DNA from: Paraburkholderia sp. BL9I2N2
Lineage (GTDB): Bacteria; Pseudomonadota; Gammaproteobacteria; Burkholderiales; Burkholderiaceae
Direction: 5' to 3'
Assembly: GCF_004339745.1 (NCBI RefSeq)
Contig: NZ_SMGP01000003.1
Location: forward strand, 806,001 to 870,000
Length of the DNA stretch: 64,000 nt
The notes beneath the pieces were generated by a model that searched no databases, had not been told where the DNA came from, and worked only from the letters and a program-made list of their open reading frames with translations. Of the stretch, positions 1-9,419 are shown piece by piece (within the stretch, counting starts at the first letter, position 1; each line of letters begins with the position of its first letter). The translations under genes were made by a program, and so were the position numbers.

Positions 1-1
1 G

Positions 2-463
2 CGGCGTCTGCCCAATGCCGCCGTGGCCGCGTTTGTCGCCCTGTATTTCGTCAACGCCGCCATGACCGGTTTCGGCCGTGCGTCATGGGACATCCATCTG
101 GCCGCGGGCGCGGCATCGCTTGCCGCGGCTGTATTGATGTTTCGATTGGGTTGGCTCGGCGGCGGCGATGCGAAGCTCGCCGCTGCGGTTTTTCTCTGGG
201 CGGGGCCGCAATCCTGGCCGGTGCTGGTGGTCGTTTCGTTGTGCGGATTGCTTGTTGCCCTCGCAGTGCTCGCAGTGGCCGGCATGCAGCGAATTCCCGC
301 CCTCGCGGGCGTGAGCAGGCAACTTGACTGGATTGCACCGGCGCGGGGCGTCCCGTATGGCGTCGCGCTCGCGTTGGGCGGCATCGTCGCAGTCTTGCTG
401 CAGCCCACAGCCGGTCATTGCACGACGCTCGCCATGTTTCGACTATTCGGTGAGTCCACCTAA
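2..463 (+). CDS. cpaA: Tad prepilin peptidase TadV/CpaA (5' partial)
   Basis: Membrane aspartyl peptidase that would cleave the leader of the Flp pilin and the TadE/TadG pseudopilins. The reading frame is open to the left edge, and the codons before the GTG at 23 encode R-R-L-P-N, the polar motif that follows the first helix in this family, so the gene begins outside the window. The GxGD active-site motif is visible as GGGDAKL near residue 48 counted from the GTG at 23. Alternating hydrophobic segments fit a short, methylase-free type IV peptidase. It stands first in the visible Tad locus, 52 bases before cpaB. The missing first helix carries the other catalytic aspartate, so activity cannot be judged here. 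Confidence 0.88.
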   Translation, partial: RRLPNAAVAAFVALYFVNAAMTGFGRASWDIHLAAGAASLAAAVLMFRLGWLGGGDAKLAAAVFLWAGPQSWPVLVVVSLCGLLVALAVLAVAGMQRIPALAGVSRQLDWIAPARGVPYGVALALGGIVAVLLQPTAGHCTTLAMFRLFGEST

Positions 464-515
464 GGTTATTGCTGCACGAGCCGTGCGCCGCTTGCCTGAA
501 TACAACGCCGCCCAT

Positions 516-1538
516 ATGCAAAACTTCATCAAGCTAGCCGCGCTCGTTGTCATCGCCGCAATGGGCGCATTCATCATCCGCGCGCTGTACATTTCGGCAT
601 CGAGCCCGCGTGTGGCGCACCAATCGTCGATGATGCACGTGCGCGCCGCAGCCGACGATCTGCCGGACGGACTGCTGTTGCGCGACGTGGACCTCGTTTG
701 GAAAACGATGCCGCGCGAGCAGGTCCCGGCCGGCGCGCTCATCGAAGAACCCTCCAACGGCAGCGACTCAAAAGACCTCAAGGGCGATCTGCTGCGGCAC
801 GCGGTGCGCGCGGGGACGCCGCTTGGCGTTGCCGACGTGATTTTGCCGAGCGCCCCCGGATTTCTTGCGGCCGCGCTCAAGCCTGGTATGCGCGCGATCT
901 CCGTTGCCGTTGACGACGTGTCGGGCAATGCAGGGCTCATTCAGCCTGGCGACTATGTCGACATCCTGTTGACCCAGCAGATGCGGACCGAAGCAGGCGC
1001 CCAGGTCGCCCCCGCGCGCGCGGTCGAATCGGAAACGGTCGCCGAGCGCGTGCGCGTGCTGGCGGTCGGTACAGCGTTTCGTCGGCCGAAGGATGACGAC
1101 AGCGCCTCGAGCACGAATGCCCCGAGCACGACCGCTCGCACCGTGACCATCGAAGTCACACCGGCGAGCGCCCAGACGATCACGGTGGCGGCTCACCTCG
1201 GCACGCTCTCGCTTGCACTGCGCAGTTTTGCCACGCGTGACCGGCGCACGCCGGACGTCGAGGATGTCGCCATGACGCACACACCTCCCGTGTGGGCCGG
1301 CGATGTCTCGCGCGCATTGCGCGCAGTCAGCGCACCGGCAGCGTCGCACTCGGCAAAAACACCGGCACCGGCGCCGCATGTCGTCATCTACCGTGGCTCG
1401 AAGGTCGACCAGGCAGACGGCGAATTGCCCGGCAGCACGTCGACGGGCGCGCCGGGCGTGCCGCCGCTGCCCACCGGCACGCCGCCCGCCGCTCCCGCAC
1501 ACGCCGACGCGGCTCCCGCCATCTCCGCAGGATCATAG
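516..1538 (+). CDS. cpaB: Flp pilus assembly protein CpaB/RcpC
   Basis: Periplasmic, inner-membrane-anchored partner of the Tad secretin. One N-terminal transmembrane helix (about residues 4-24, from MQNFIKLAALVV) is followed by an SAF-like domain and the typical LKPGMRAISVAVDD...GNAGLIQPGDYVDILL block. A Pro/Ala-rich C-terminal tail follows. About 340 residues, normal for the family. The ATG at 516 is chosen because the helix begins at once; the frame is open further upstream but that part is unrelated to CpaB. No strong Shine-Dalgarno sequence is seen. It is followed after 8 bases by the secretin gene. Confidence 0.9.
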   Translation: MQNFIKLAALVVIAAMGAFIIRALYISASSPRVAHQSSMMHVRAAADDLPDGLLLRDVDLVWKTMPREQVPAGALIEEPSNGSDSKDLKGDLLRHAVRAGTPLGVADVILPSAPGFLAAALKPGMRAISVAVDDVSGNAGLIQPGDYVDILLTQQMRTEAGAQVAPARAVESETVAERVRVLAVGTAFRRPKDDDSASSTNAPSTTARTVTIEVTPASAQTITVAAHLGTLSLALRSFATRDRRTPDVEDVAMTHTPPVWAGDVSRALRAVSAPAASHSAKTPAPAPHVVIYRGSKVDQADGELPGSTSTGAPGVPPLPTGTPPAAPAHADAAPAISAGS

Positions 1539-1546
1539 GACGACAA

Positions 1547-2980
1547 ATGTTCAGCCTCACACACGGCAAGCTGTTTTCACGCTGCGCGCGGCTTTGCGCA
1601 GGCGGCCGTCCTGCCCTCACCGGCCTTTGCGCCGCGCTGCTTGTCATTGTCACGCTCTGCGGCCTCGGTACGGGGGCGGCATGGGCGAGCGAGCCCGCCG
1701 ATGTGCTGCCAGTTGCGGCAGGCAGTGGCACGCTGATCCAGCTGCCGCAGCCCGCCGTTGCCGTGTTCGTCGCCGACCCGAGCGTTGCCGACGTCCATGT
1801 GCCGACGCCGCGCTCGGTGTTCGTGCTCGGCAAGAAGTCCGGCACGACGACACTCTTTGCACTCGGACCGAACAATCGGGAAATTCTCCGCAAGACGATC
1901 AGTGTGTCGACGGATACGGCCTCGATTCAACGTCTCATCGACGCGCGCTTTCCCAAACTCGCGGTCACCGTGTCGGGTGCGCCCGGCTCATTGATGGTGA
2001 CTGGCGCGGTGCCGAGCGCGGCGGATGCCGATGCCATTGTGCAAACGCTGCAACCGTATCTTCACGCCAACGAGCAACTCGTGAACCGCCTCTCGATCGC
2101 TCACCCGATCCAGGTCCTGCTGCGCGTGCGCATCACCGAAGTGGATCGCAACATTACGCAGCAGCTCGGCATCAACTGGAATGCCATTGGCGCGAGCGGC
2201 AACTTCTTCGGTGGGCTGTTCAACGGGCGTGACATTTTCGACGCGACGACGAATCTGTTCAACCTGCCGACCGGTGGTGCATTCTCGGTGGTGGGCGGCT
2301 TCAAGGCCGGCCGCACGTCGATCGAAGGCGTACTCGACGCGCTCGACCAGGAAGGCTTGCTGACGATGCTGGCCGAACCGAACCTGACCGCGATGTCGGG
2401 TCAGACGGCGAGCTTCCTCGCAGGTGGTGAGCTGCCGATCCCCGTGCCCCAGAGCGGCACGACGAGCACGATCACGATCGAGTACAAACCCTACGGCGTC
2501 GCGCTGAACTTCACCCCGACTGTGCTCGCCGACAACCGTATCAGCCTCACCGTACGGCCTGAAGTCAGCCAGATCGATCCGAGCAATAGCATCACGCTGA
2601 ACTCGATCGTGGTACCGGCGCTGACCGTGCGCCGCATGGAAACCACCGTCGAGCTGTCAGGCGGGCAGAGCTTTGCAATCGGCGGACTCCTCCAGAGTTC
2701 GACGAGCGACGTGCTCTCCGAGCTTCCCGGCCTCGGCGGGTTGCCCATTCTCGGCAAGCTGTTCTCGTCGACGAAATATCAGAACAACAAGTCGGAGCTC
2801 GTCGTCATCGTGACACCGTATATCGTCGGACCGACGGGGCCGGGCCGGCTGCGCGGCGCGCTGGACGATGTCATCACCCCCAGCAGCGACATCGAATATG
2901 CCGTGCGCCAGTCGCTTTCGATCGACCCGCTTGCGGGCAATTCGCCCCGCCTCGTTGGCGCCGCGGGCTTCGTCTATTGA
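1547..2980 (+). CDS. cpaC: Tad outer-membrane secretin CpaC/RcpA
   Basis: Forms the outer-membrane channel for the Flp pilus. A long signal peptide (about residues 1-50, ending near AWASEP) precedes the N-terminal pilus-secretin domain (LPVAAGSGTLIQLP...VADPSVADVHVP), a BON/N1-like segment, and the C-terminal secretin domain with FLAGGELPIPVPQ and YKPYGVALNFTPTV, both diagnostic of the Tad subgroup. 477 residues, a usual length. The ATG at 1547 is preceded by AGGA and lies 8 bases after cpaB. Translational coupling with cpaB and the lipoprotein gene that follows is likely. Confidence 0.93.
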   Translation: MFSLTHGKLFSRCARLCAGGRPALTGLCAALLVIVTLCGLGTGAAWASEPADVLPVAAGSGTLIQLPQPAVAVFVADPSVADVHVPTPRSVFVLGKKSGTTTLFALGPNNREILRKTISVSTDTASIQRLIDARFPKLAVTVSGAPGSLMVTGAVPSAADADAIVQTLQPYLHANEQLVNRLSIAHPIQVLLRVRITEVDRNITQQLGINWNAIGASGNFFGGLFNGRDIFDATTNLFNLPTGGAFSVVGGFKAGRTSIEGVLDALDQEGLLTMLAEPNLTAMSGQTASFLAGGELPIPVPQSGTTSTITIEYKPYGVALNFTPTVLADNRISLTVRPEVSQIDPSNSITLNSIVVPALTVRRMETTVELSGGQSFAIGGLLQSSTSDVLSELPGLGGLPILGKLFSSTKYQNNKSELVVIVTPYIVGPTGPGRLRGALDDVITPSSDIEYAVRQSLSIDPLAGNSPRLVGAAGFVY

Positions 2981-2993
2981 TACGGAGACCACA

Positions 2994-3428
2994 ATGAATC
3001 CTCGGCTCTCCCTCATTGCCACCATTCTCGCCGGTGTGGCGAGCGCCTGCCTCACGTCGTGCATGGCGGCGCGGCCGCCGCTCGGCATGCCCGATCCATC
3101 CGTGATCGGCTTTACGCCCGGGGACGGCGGACGCGCGACGCCACCAGCGTGCGAAACGCTCACGCAGCACTCCGGCATGCGCGATGCGGGCCAGGCGCGG
3201 CCCGGTGTGGCGTTCGGCTGCGCGACCTACTCGAACCTCGCCGCGATGCTCGCGCGGCCAGCCGACCTCGCGGCGCCCATGCCCTACGCGGGCGCGGACG
3301 CGCCGCTCGCCGCGAGCGCGGTACGGCGCTACCAGGAAGACCGGGCGAAACCGTTGAGCTCGGACTATTCGAGTTCGTCGTCAACTTCGTCGAACTCGAC
3401 GACGGGCTCGTCGTCGGGATCTCGCTAA
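2994..3428 (+). CDS. CpaD-like small pilus lipoprotein
   Basis: A 144-residue protein with a lipobox (L-T-S-C near residue 23), so it should be a secreted lipoprotein. The middle has the CpaD-type signature F-G-C-A-T-Y-S-N-L-A-A-M-L with P-A-D-L just after it, and RYQEDRAKPL matches the usual C-terminal strand. The last 20 or so residues are almost all Ser/Thr/Gly, an unusual low-complexity tail. In Tad systems CpaD stabilises the secretin. The start follows GGAGA by 7 bases. Shorter than Caulobacter CpaD, but the motif and its place between secretin and CpaE fit. Confidence 0.8.
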   Translation: MNPRLSLIATILAGVASACLTSCMAARPPLGMPDPSVIGFTPGDGGRATPPACETLTQHSGMRDAGQARPGVAFGCATYSNLAAMLARPADLAAPMPYAGADAPLAASAVRRYQEDRAKPLSSDYSSSSSTSSNSTTGSSSGSR

Positions 3429-3442
3429 CGGAGATTGCACAC

Positions 3443-4669
3443 ATGGGCGCTTTCGAATCGAACATCCTCAAACGCCGGGCACAACCGTCTGGCGCCGAGA
3501 AACTCATCGCTGTCGTCTCCGACGCGCAAAGCATCGAGGTCGTCAAGAGCGTCGTCGTCGATCAGGGCATCGCGACCTCGCACGTCACGCTCGGTTCGCT
3601 CGACGACGCGGTCGGGATCATGACTTCACTGAAGGAGTCGCCGCGCCACCTGATCGTCGATGTGACGGGATCGACGATGCCGATTTCCGATCTCACGCGG
3701 CTCGCCGAGGCCGTCGACCCTTCGGTTGCAGTCATCGTCGTTGGCGAGCGCAACGACGTCGGGCTCTATCGCAGCCTGCTGCATATCGGCGTGCAGGACT
3801 ATCTCGTCAAGCCGCTCACCGCGGAACTCGTCCGGCGCGCGCTGGCGGCCACCGACGACGGCGCGTCGGCACGCACGGGCAAGGTGCTCTCGTTCGTTGG
3901 CGCGCGAGGCGGCGTCGGCGTCACGACAATCGCCACCGCACTTGCTTCTCATCTTGCCGACACGACGCGGCGCCGGATCGCCTATGTCGATCTCGACCCG
4001 TACGGCGGCGCGGCCGCGTCGATGCTCGGCGTCGCCGCCAACAACGGGCTTATTGAATTGCTGCAGAACCCGCAGCGACTCGACCAGCAATTAATCAATC
4101 AGGCTTTCGTTGCCCAGAGCGATCGTCTTCTCGTGCTTGCGGCGGAGCTCCCGTACAACCAGGAGTTCGCCTTGCGCACGGGCGCGCTGAGCGAGCTTGT
4201 CACGATGCTCAAGCATCACTTCCACTACATCATGCTCGATCTGCCTGGGCGCGCGGGCAGACTCGTCGAGGAAGCCCTCGATAGCAGCTCGACGGTCCAC
4301 GTCGTCGCCGACTTCTCCGTGCATTCGGCGCGCGAAGCCGCGCGGCTTTGCCGTTTCGCACAGACCCTCGACGCCGCGCCCGCCATCACGGTGCTGCTCA
4401 ACGAAGCACAGCAGCCTGTGCCCGGGCGCGTTCGCGAGGACGATTTCGTCAACGCGCTCGCACGCGGGTCCGTGCATTCGCTGCCCTACGAGCCGCAGAG
4501 TCTTGCCCTCGCCGAGAACCTCGGTGAAGCTGGAAGGCTTGCCCACGCACATCGCTCGCCGTTCGCAGCGGCCATCGTGTCGCTGGCCGATGCGATCACG
4601 GGCAGCGACACGGCAGTGGCCCGCGAGCCATGGTACAAGCGCCTGTTGCCCACGCGGAAGGTGAGCTGA
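3443..4669 (+). CDS. cpaE: Tad pilus localisation ATPase CpaE/TadZ
   Basis: ParA/MinD-like protein that places the Tad machine in the cell. Residues about 1-135 form a receiver-like domain (ends D-Y-L-V-K-P-L-T). The MinD-like domain follows, with a deviant Walker A, GARGGVGVTTIA: the usual lysine is replaced by valine, as in many TadZ proteins, so it may bind ATP without turning it over quickly. 408 residues. The ATG at 3443 lies 14 bases after the lipoprotein stop. The stop codon overlaps the cpaF start (TGATG), pointing to coupled translation. Confidence 0.9.
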   Translation: MGAFESNILKRRAQPSGAEKLIAVVSDAQSIEVVKSVVVDQGIATSHVTLGSLDDAVGIMTSLKESPRHLIVDVTGSTMPISDLTRLAEAVDPSVAVIVVGERNDVGLYRSLLHIGVQDYLVKPLTAELVRRALAATDDGASARTGKVLSFVGARGGVGVTTIATALASHLADTTRRRIAYVDLDPYGGAAASMLGVAANNGLIELLQNPQRLDQQLINQAFVAQSDRLLVLAAELPYNQEFALRTGALSELVTMLKHHFHYIMLDLPGRAGRLVEEALDSSSTVHVVADFSVHSAREAARLCRFAQTLDAAPAITVLLNEAQQPVPGRVREDDFVNALARGSVHSLPYEPQSLALAENLGEAGRLAHAHRSPFAAAIVSLADAITGSDTAVAREPWYKRLLPTRKVS

Positions 4670-6117
4670 TGTTCGGCCGGCGCATCCCCCTCTCGACCAG
4701 TCCGTCGTTCGTCGATCACGATGAGCGTCGGGAATCCGGCGCGGTCGCCGGCTCTGCGGCAGCCGGGCCGGAAGCGAGCAAGCGCGAGACGCAGCCGGCC
4801 TCGTCGAGCGCTACCCCCGCAGCAATGAGCCACTCAGCCGCGGATCGCAATGAAGCGCTGATCCGCTCCGACACGTTCAGGGCAATTCGTTCGGCCGTCT
4901 TTGCGTCGATGAACATGTCGGCGGCGCTCATGATGTCGCGCAGCGAGGTACGCACGGGCATCGAGCAGGTCGCAGCCGAGACGACCACCCGCGAGCGTTT
5001 GTCGCTGACGCTGGCCGAGCAGACGCTCGTTGTCGACGAGATTCTCAACGACATGTTCGGCATCGGGCCAATTGAGCCCTTGCTCGCGGACGAACGCGTC
5101 ACCGATATTCTTGTGAACGGACCGGACCAGGTCTACGTCGAGCGCGGCGGCCGCCTTGAACTGACGGCGCTCAAATTCCGCGACAACGCGCACGTCATTA
5201 ACGTGGCGCAGCGCATCGCGGCGGCAATCGGGCGGCGTGTCGACGAAAGCAGCCCGATGGTCGATGCACGTCTTGCCGACGGCAGCCGCGTGAACGTCGT
5301 GCTGCCGCCCATCGCGCTGCGCGGCGCATCGATCTCGATTCGAAAGTTCGCCAAACGAAACATCACACTTGGCCGGATGGCGCAGCAAGGCAATATCTCC
5401 ACGCAGATGGTGGACGTACTGCGTATCGCAACCGCGTCCCGCCTGAACGTCGTCATCTCCGGCGGCACGGGCTCCGGCAAGACAACACTGCTCAATGCGC
5501 TCTCCCGCTTTATCGACGAAACCGAGCGCGTCGTCACGATCGAGGATGCCGCTGAGCTGCAACTGCAACAGCCGCATGTCGTCAGCCTCGAGACGCGCTC
5601 CGAAAACAGCGAAGGCCTCGGTGGAATCTCTCAACGGGACCTCGTGCGCAACGCGCTGCGTATGCGCCCGGACCGGCTCATCCTCGGCGAGACGCGCGGC
5701 ACGGAAGCATTCGACGTATTGCAGGCGATGAATACGGGCCACGACGGATCGATGACGACGGTCCACGCGAACACGCCGCGCGATGCGATCACGCGGCTCG
5801 AGAGCATGGTGATGATGGCCAACGGCAATTTGCCGCTGATGTCGATCCGGAGGCAGATTGCCAGCGCCGTCCATCTGATCGTGCAAATCGAACGCATGCG
5901 CGACGGCGTGCGGCGCGTGACTCATGTGACCGAGATCGCGGGCATGGAAGGCGACGTCGTCATCACCCAGGATCTATTCACGTTCCGCTACAACGGAACC
6001 GCTTACGAAGAGCAGGTACGCGGCATGTTCGAATGCTCGTCGCTGCGTCCGGTGTTCGCCCAGCGCGCTGCCTACTATGGCCTCGAAGACGCGCTGCTCA
6101 CGGCGATGCAATCATGA
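4669..6117 (+). CDS. cpaF: Tad secretion ATPase CpaF/TadA
   Basis: Hexameric cytoplasmic ATPase that powers Flp pilin polymerisation. After a variable Ser/Ala-rich leader of about 60 residues come the N-terminal domain, Walker A GGTGSGKTTLLNA, Walker B RPDRLILGETRG and the His box HDGSMTTVHANTP. 482 residues, normal. The start overlaps the cpaE stop by one base and the stop overlaps the tadB start (ATGA), so cpaE-cpaF-tadB-tadC are probably translated as a coupled set. Confidence 0.95.
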   Translation: MFGRRIPLSTSPSFVDHDERRESGAVAGSAAAGPEASKRETQPASSSATPAAMSHSAADRNEALIRSDTFRAIRSAVFASMNMSAALMMSRSEVRTGIEQVAAETTTRERLSLTLAEQTLVVDEILNDMFGIGPIEPLLADERVTDILVNGPDQVYVERGGRLELTALKFRDNAHVINVAQRIAAAIGRRVDESSPMVDARLADGSRVNVVLPPIALRGASISIRKFAKRNITLGRMAQQGNISTQMVDVLRIATASRLNVVISGGTGSGKTTLLNALSRFIDETERVVTIEDAAELQLQQPHVVSLETRSENSEGLGGISQRDLVRNALRMRPDRLILGETRGTEAFDVLQAMNTGHDGSMTTVHANTPRDAITRLESMVMMANGNLPLMSIRRQIASAVHLIVQIERMRDGVRRVTHVTEIAGMEGDVVITQDLFTFRYNGTAYEEQVRGMFECSSLRPVFAQRAAYYGLEDALLTAMQS

Positions 6118-7100
6118 GACCCGCGGACGTCATCGGCCTCGGCGCCTTCTTCGCCCTCATGGTCGGGGGGCTCATCGTGCACGCGTTGCGCGGCATCGCG
6201 CGCCAGCAGGCGGGTACGCGCATCCGCGCACGTGTGGCCAAGGTGCGCGACGAAAGCAAGGCCGCCCTCGCCGAGCGCGACGCGAGTCTTCAGGAGCAAC
6301 TGCTGCACCCCAAGCGCAGCCTCGCCGACCAGGACGCGCTCTTCGCCGTCGTCTCGGCCTGGCATGAGCGCGTACGCACCGTCAGCGGCCCGGGCGGTGT
6401 TCGCGCGATTTACGTCATCGCTTTCGCTGCCCTCATTGCATCGGTGATCGCCACTGCGTTCGTTCCTGTGGGGCCCGCGCTGCGCGTGCTCGCCTGCATC
6501 GCAATCCCCGTTCTCGTCGTGCGGTGGGCCTATCACTGGCAGATCGCGCGTTTCAGGAACCGCTTTCTCGCCGTTTTTCCCGATACGATCGACCTCATCA
6601 TTCGCGCGGTGCGTGCCGGTATTCCCGTTGTGCAGGCGATCTGCGTCGCCGGGGTCGAAAGCGAGGAGCCGGTGCGCACGACATTTCGCACCATGGGCGA
6701 TGCGCTGCTCGTGGGCGCCGACCTGAAGGAGGTGCTCGAACAGGCAGCGGTGCGCCTGCGACTCGCCGACTTCTCGTTCTTTTCGGTCTGCCTGGTCCTG
6801 CAACGCGAAACGGGCGGCAATCTGGGCGATACGCTCGAGAACCTCGCGGGCATAGTGCGCATGCGGCGCGATATCCGCGCAAAGAGCAAGGCGCTCACGG
6901 CGGAAGGGCGGCTCGCCAGCAAGATGATCGCAGTCGTTCCGTTCGCGCTCATGGGCTTTATCTATATCGCCAATCGGCCCTATCTCGACACGCTCACGCA
7001 TACCCGGGCCGGACACAAGATTCTCGCCCTCGCCGCCGTGCTGCTCACTATCGGGCTGTGGTCGATCAACAAGATTTCGAACCTGGACACCTCGCGATGA
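6114..7100 (+). CDS. tadB: Tad inner-membrane platform protein TadB
   Basis: GspF-like inner-membrane scaffold contacting the CpaF ATPase. One N-terminal helix, a charged cytosolic stretch, two adjacent helices (about residues 95-140) and the T2SSF domain with DTIDLIIRAVRAGIPVVQAI and ETGGNLGDTLENLAGI, then C-terminal helices. 328 residues, typical. The ATG at 6114 overlaps the cpaF stop by 4 bases. The stop in turn overlaps tadC. Confidence 0.92.
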   Translation: MRPADVIGLGAFFALMVGGLIVHALRGIARQQAGTRIRARVAKVRDESKAALAERDASLQEQLLHPKRSLADQDALFAVVSAWHERVRTVSGPGGVRAIYVIAFAALIASVIATAFVPVGPALRVLACIAIPVLVVRWAYHWQIARFRNRFLAVFPDTIDLIIRAVRAGIPVVQAICVAGVESEEPVRTTFRTMGDALLVGADLKEVLEQAAVRLRLADFSFFSVCLVLQRETGGNLGDTLENLAGIVRMRRDIRAKSKALTAEGRLASKMIAVVPFALMGFIYIANRPYLDTLTHTRAGHKILALAAVLLTIGLWSINKISNLDTSR

Positions 7101-8044
7101 TGAACGCCGACTTCTGGCGCAATGCCGCCTTGCTCGTCCTGCTCGCAGGCTTCACGCTGTGGCTGGTCCTGCGCGACAGGAGCCACCGCGCGCGCATTGC
7201 CCAGCGCACACGGCAAAGCGTGGCCCGCGTGGGCGTCGACAACAGCGCGATGGCCGACGCCGCGAAGCGCATGCCGCAGCGCTTCGCCAAGCGGATCGCC
7301 GCGCTCGGCGAACGGCTGCCTGTCGTGCAGGCCGAAGACCGCGCCAAAGTGGCCATGCGTCTTGCCAGCGCGGGATTTCGCGACCGGCGTGCGATCGCTG
7401 TCATGTCGGGGCTCAAGATTGTCGTGGGAGCCTGTCTCGCGCTCGGCGCCATCGTCCTCGGCGGGCATCTGCCCAAGGTCGGCCAGTACTTTACGATTCG
7501 CGCGCTGCTGATGGCGGGCGCATTCGTCATCGGCATGATGTTGCCGGAATATGCGCTCGCATTCTTCATCCGGCATCGTCGCAAGGCGATCGCCGCCGCG
7601 CTGCCCGACGCACTCGACCTGCTCGTGGTCTGCACCAACGCGGGCAATAGTCTCGTCGTTGCCATCAAGCGCGTGGCCCGCGAGCTGCGCGTTATCTGCC
7701 CGCCGCTTGCCGATGAGTTCACCGTGACCGCGGACGAACTCAGTATCGGCAGCGACACGGCGCAGGCACTCAGCGCGATGTCGGCTCGGGTGGGCCTGCC
7801 CACGATGCGCGCACTGGTGACCACACTGGTGCAGTCGCAAAAGTACGGCACGCCGATCACTCAATCGCTGCGCACCCTGTCGCGTACCGAACGGGCCATG
7901 CAGATGGTCGCGCTCGAGGAAAAGGCCGCGAAGCTCGCACCGAAGATGACGCTGCCGATGATGATCTTCATCATGCCGACCGTCTCGCTCATTGCGGCGG
8001 GGCCGGCCGTCATTCGACTCATCGCCGTATTTCGCGGCCATTGA
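7097..8044 (+). CDS. tadC: Tad inner-membrane platform protein TadC
   Basis: Second GspF-like platform protein, a partner of TadB. The T2SSF domain is recognisable from LPDALDLLVVCTNAGNSL and the C-terminal block KMTLPMMIFIMPTVSLIAAGPAV, the usual TadC ending. 315 residues with an N-terminal helix and a middle helix pair. Two tandem ATGs (7097 and 7100) overlap the tadB stop; either can be the start. Confidence 0.92.
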   Translation: MMNADFWRNAALLVLLAGFTLWLVLRDRSHRARIAQRTRQSVARVGVDNSAMADAAKRMPQRFAKRIAALGERLPVVQAEDRAKVAMRLASAGFRDRRAIAVMSGLKIVVGACLALGAIVLGGHLPKVGQYFTIRALLMAGAFVIGMMLPEYALAFFIRHRRKAIAAALPDALDLLVVCTNAGNSLVVAIKRVARELRVICPPLADEFTVTADELSIGSDTAQALSAMSARVGLPTMRALVTTLVQSQKYGTPITQSLRTLSRTERAMQMVALEEKAAKLAPKMTLPMMIFIMPTVSLIAAGPAVIRLIAVFRGH

Positions 8045-8070
8045 GCGCTGCAAGGTTCCTGGAGCTTAAA

Positions 8071-8973
8071 TTGAACTCATCTCATCCGTTGCTCGCGCGC
8101 AAGACCTTCGCCGCGCTCCTGGCACCGCTGGCCGCTGCGCTGCTCGCCACCGGATGCGCAAGCAATCACTTCGTGACGCCACAGCCTGCCGCCGCCACCC
8201 ATCTGCCCGATGCGCAGGCCGACATGCATGTCGCCGAAAGCGCCCTCGAGGCCGGCGACACGCCGCTTGCCCTGTCGCTTTTCGAAAAAGTACTGAAGAC
8301 CGACCCGCAATCGAAAGCTGCGCAGCTCGGCCTCGGCGATGCGATGTATCAGAGTGGCGATCTCGCGCGCGCGGGCGTCCTCTATGGGCAGGTTGCGGCC
8401 GTAGCGCCGGACGATGCGCGCGCCGTGCTCGGGCTCGCACGCGTCGCTCTGCGCCAGCGACGGCTCGACGAGGCCGAGAAGCGCTACCGCGAACTCACCG
8501 CAGCCCACCCGGACCAGGCGGTAGCGGCCGAGGGGCTTGGCGCCACGCTGGATCTCGAGGGTAAGCACGCGCAAGCGCAGGCGGTCTATCGTGCAGCCTT
8601 GCAGCGTCACCCCGAGGTCGCGGGGCTCAAGGCCAATCTCGGCTTGTCGCTCATTCTGGCCGGCGATGTGCGCGCAGGCGCCAATGTTCTGCTCGATATC
8701 GCCGGCTTGCCTGACGCGCCGCCGCAGGCTCGCGAAAACCTCGCGCTGGCGTATGGGATGCTCGGCAACAGCGAGGCGGCGAGGCGCATTCTGGTGGCCG
8801 ACATGCCGGCCGAATCGGCGGACGACAATCTGCGCTTCTACCGGCAACTGCGCGAGCGTCTCGGCACCGCCAGGCGTGATGCAGGCGACTTGGGTGTTGC
8901 AGGCGTTGCAGCTGGGGGAGAAACACCGCCGGTGTCGGCAGCGAGTGCCGCTGCTCGCGGAGTGCTCCAATGA
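8071..8973 (+). CDS. tadD: Tad TPR lipoprotein TadD
   Basis: Outer-membrane pilotin-like lipoprotein made of TPR repeats. The signal peptide ends in a lipobox (L-A-T-G-C, Cys near residue 29), followed by at least four TPR units (e.g. AESALEAGDTPLALSLFEKV, LGDAMYQSGDLARAGVLYG). The TTG at 8071 is preferred because GGAG stands six bases upstream; a TTG at 8041 overlapping the tadC stop would add ten residues before the signal peptide and has no such site. About 300 residues. Its stop overlaps the tadE start. Confidence 0.88.
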   Translation: MNSSHPLLARKTFAALLAPLAAALLATGCASNHFVTPQPAAATHLPDAQADMHVAESALEAGDTPLALSLFEKVLKTDPQSKAAQLGLGDAMYQSGDLARAGVLYGQVAAVAPDDARAVLGLARVALRQRRLDEAEKRYRELTAAHPDQAVAAEGLGATLDLEGKHAQAQAVYRAALQRHPEVAGLKANLGLSLILAGDVRAGANVLLDIAGLPDAPPQARENLALAYGMLGNSEAARRILVADMPAESADDNLRFYRQLRERLGTARRDAGDLGVAGVAAGGETPPVSAASAAARGVLQ

Positions 8974-9419
8974 AGCGGCACGGGCGCCCCGGCTCCGGTG
9001 CCCGCGTTCGCGCGCGCGGCAGCGTTTCGCTCGAGTTCGTGCTGATAACGCCGTTCCTGCTGATGGTGCTCTTCGGCATCGTCGACGTGAGCATGGTGCT
9101 GTGCGACAAGGCCGTGATCACGAATGCCGCGGGGGAAGCGGCGCGCCAGGGCGTCGTGCTGCGCGTGCCGTCCTATACGCAAACCCAGATCCAGAATGTT
9201 GCGCTTGCCTATACGAAGAACAGTCTGGTGACAAGCGGCACGGCCACGTCCCCCACCGTGAGCGTGACCCCGACGGGCGGCTGCGCATCGGCCGGCAGCA
9301 GCAATCCGCTGCAGGTGAACATCAGCTACACCTACAACGGTGTTGTGCTCGGCTCGGCATTCAGTGCGATAACGGGGCCAATTACGGTGAAGGCCGTCGC
9401 GGTGAAAAACTGTGAATAA
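8970..9419 (+). CDS. tadE: Pseudopilin TadE
   Basis: Minor pilin-like protein processed by the prepilin peptidase. A basic leader of about 17 residues precedes G-S-V-S-L-E-F-V-L-I-T-P-F, the TadE motif with the conserved glutamate at the start of the hydrophobic helix. 149 residues, normal. Overlaps tadD by 4 bases and tadG by 8 bases. A pair of cysteines in the C-terminal half (GGCASAG and the final NCE) could form a disulfide. Confidence 0.9.
   Translation: MKRHGRPGSGARVRARGSVSLEFVLITPFLLMVLFGIVDVSMVLCDKAVITNAAGEAARQGVVLRVPSYTQTQIQNVALAYTKNSLVTSGTATSPTVSVTPTGGCASAGSSNPLQVNISYTYNGVVLGSAFSAITGPITVKAVAVKNCE

Noticed and set aside
4834..5925. 363-codon minus-strand frame within cpaF
   Set aside because: Lies wholly antisense to the Walker A and B regions of cpaF and has no recognisable domain.
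6524..7096. Long N-terminal extension of the tadC frame
   Set aside because: The extension overlaps tadB in another frame, and the family N-terminus begins at ATG 7097.
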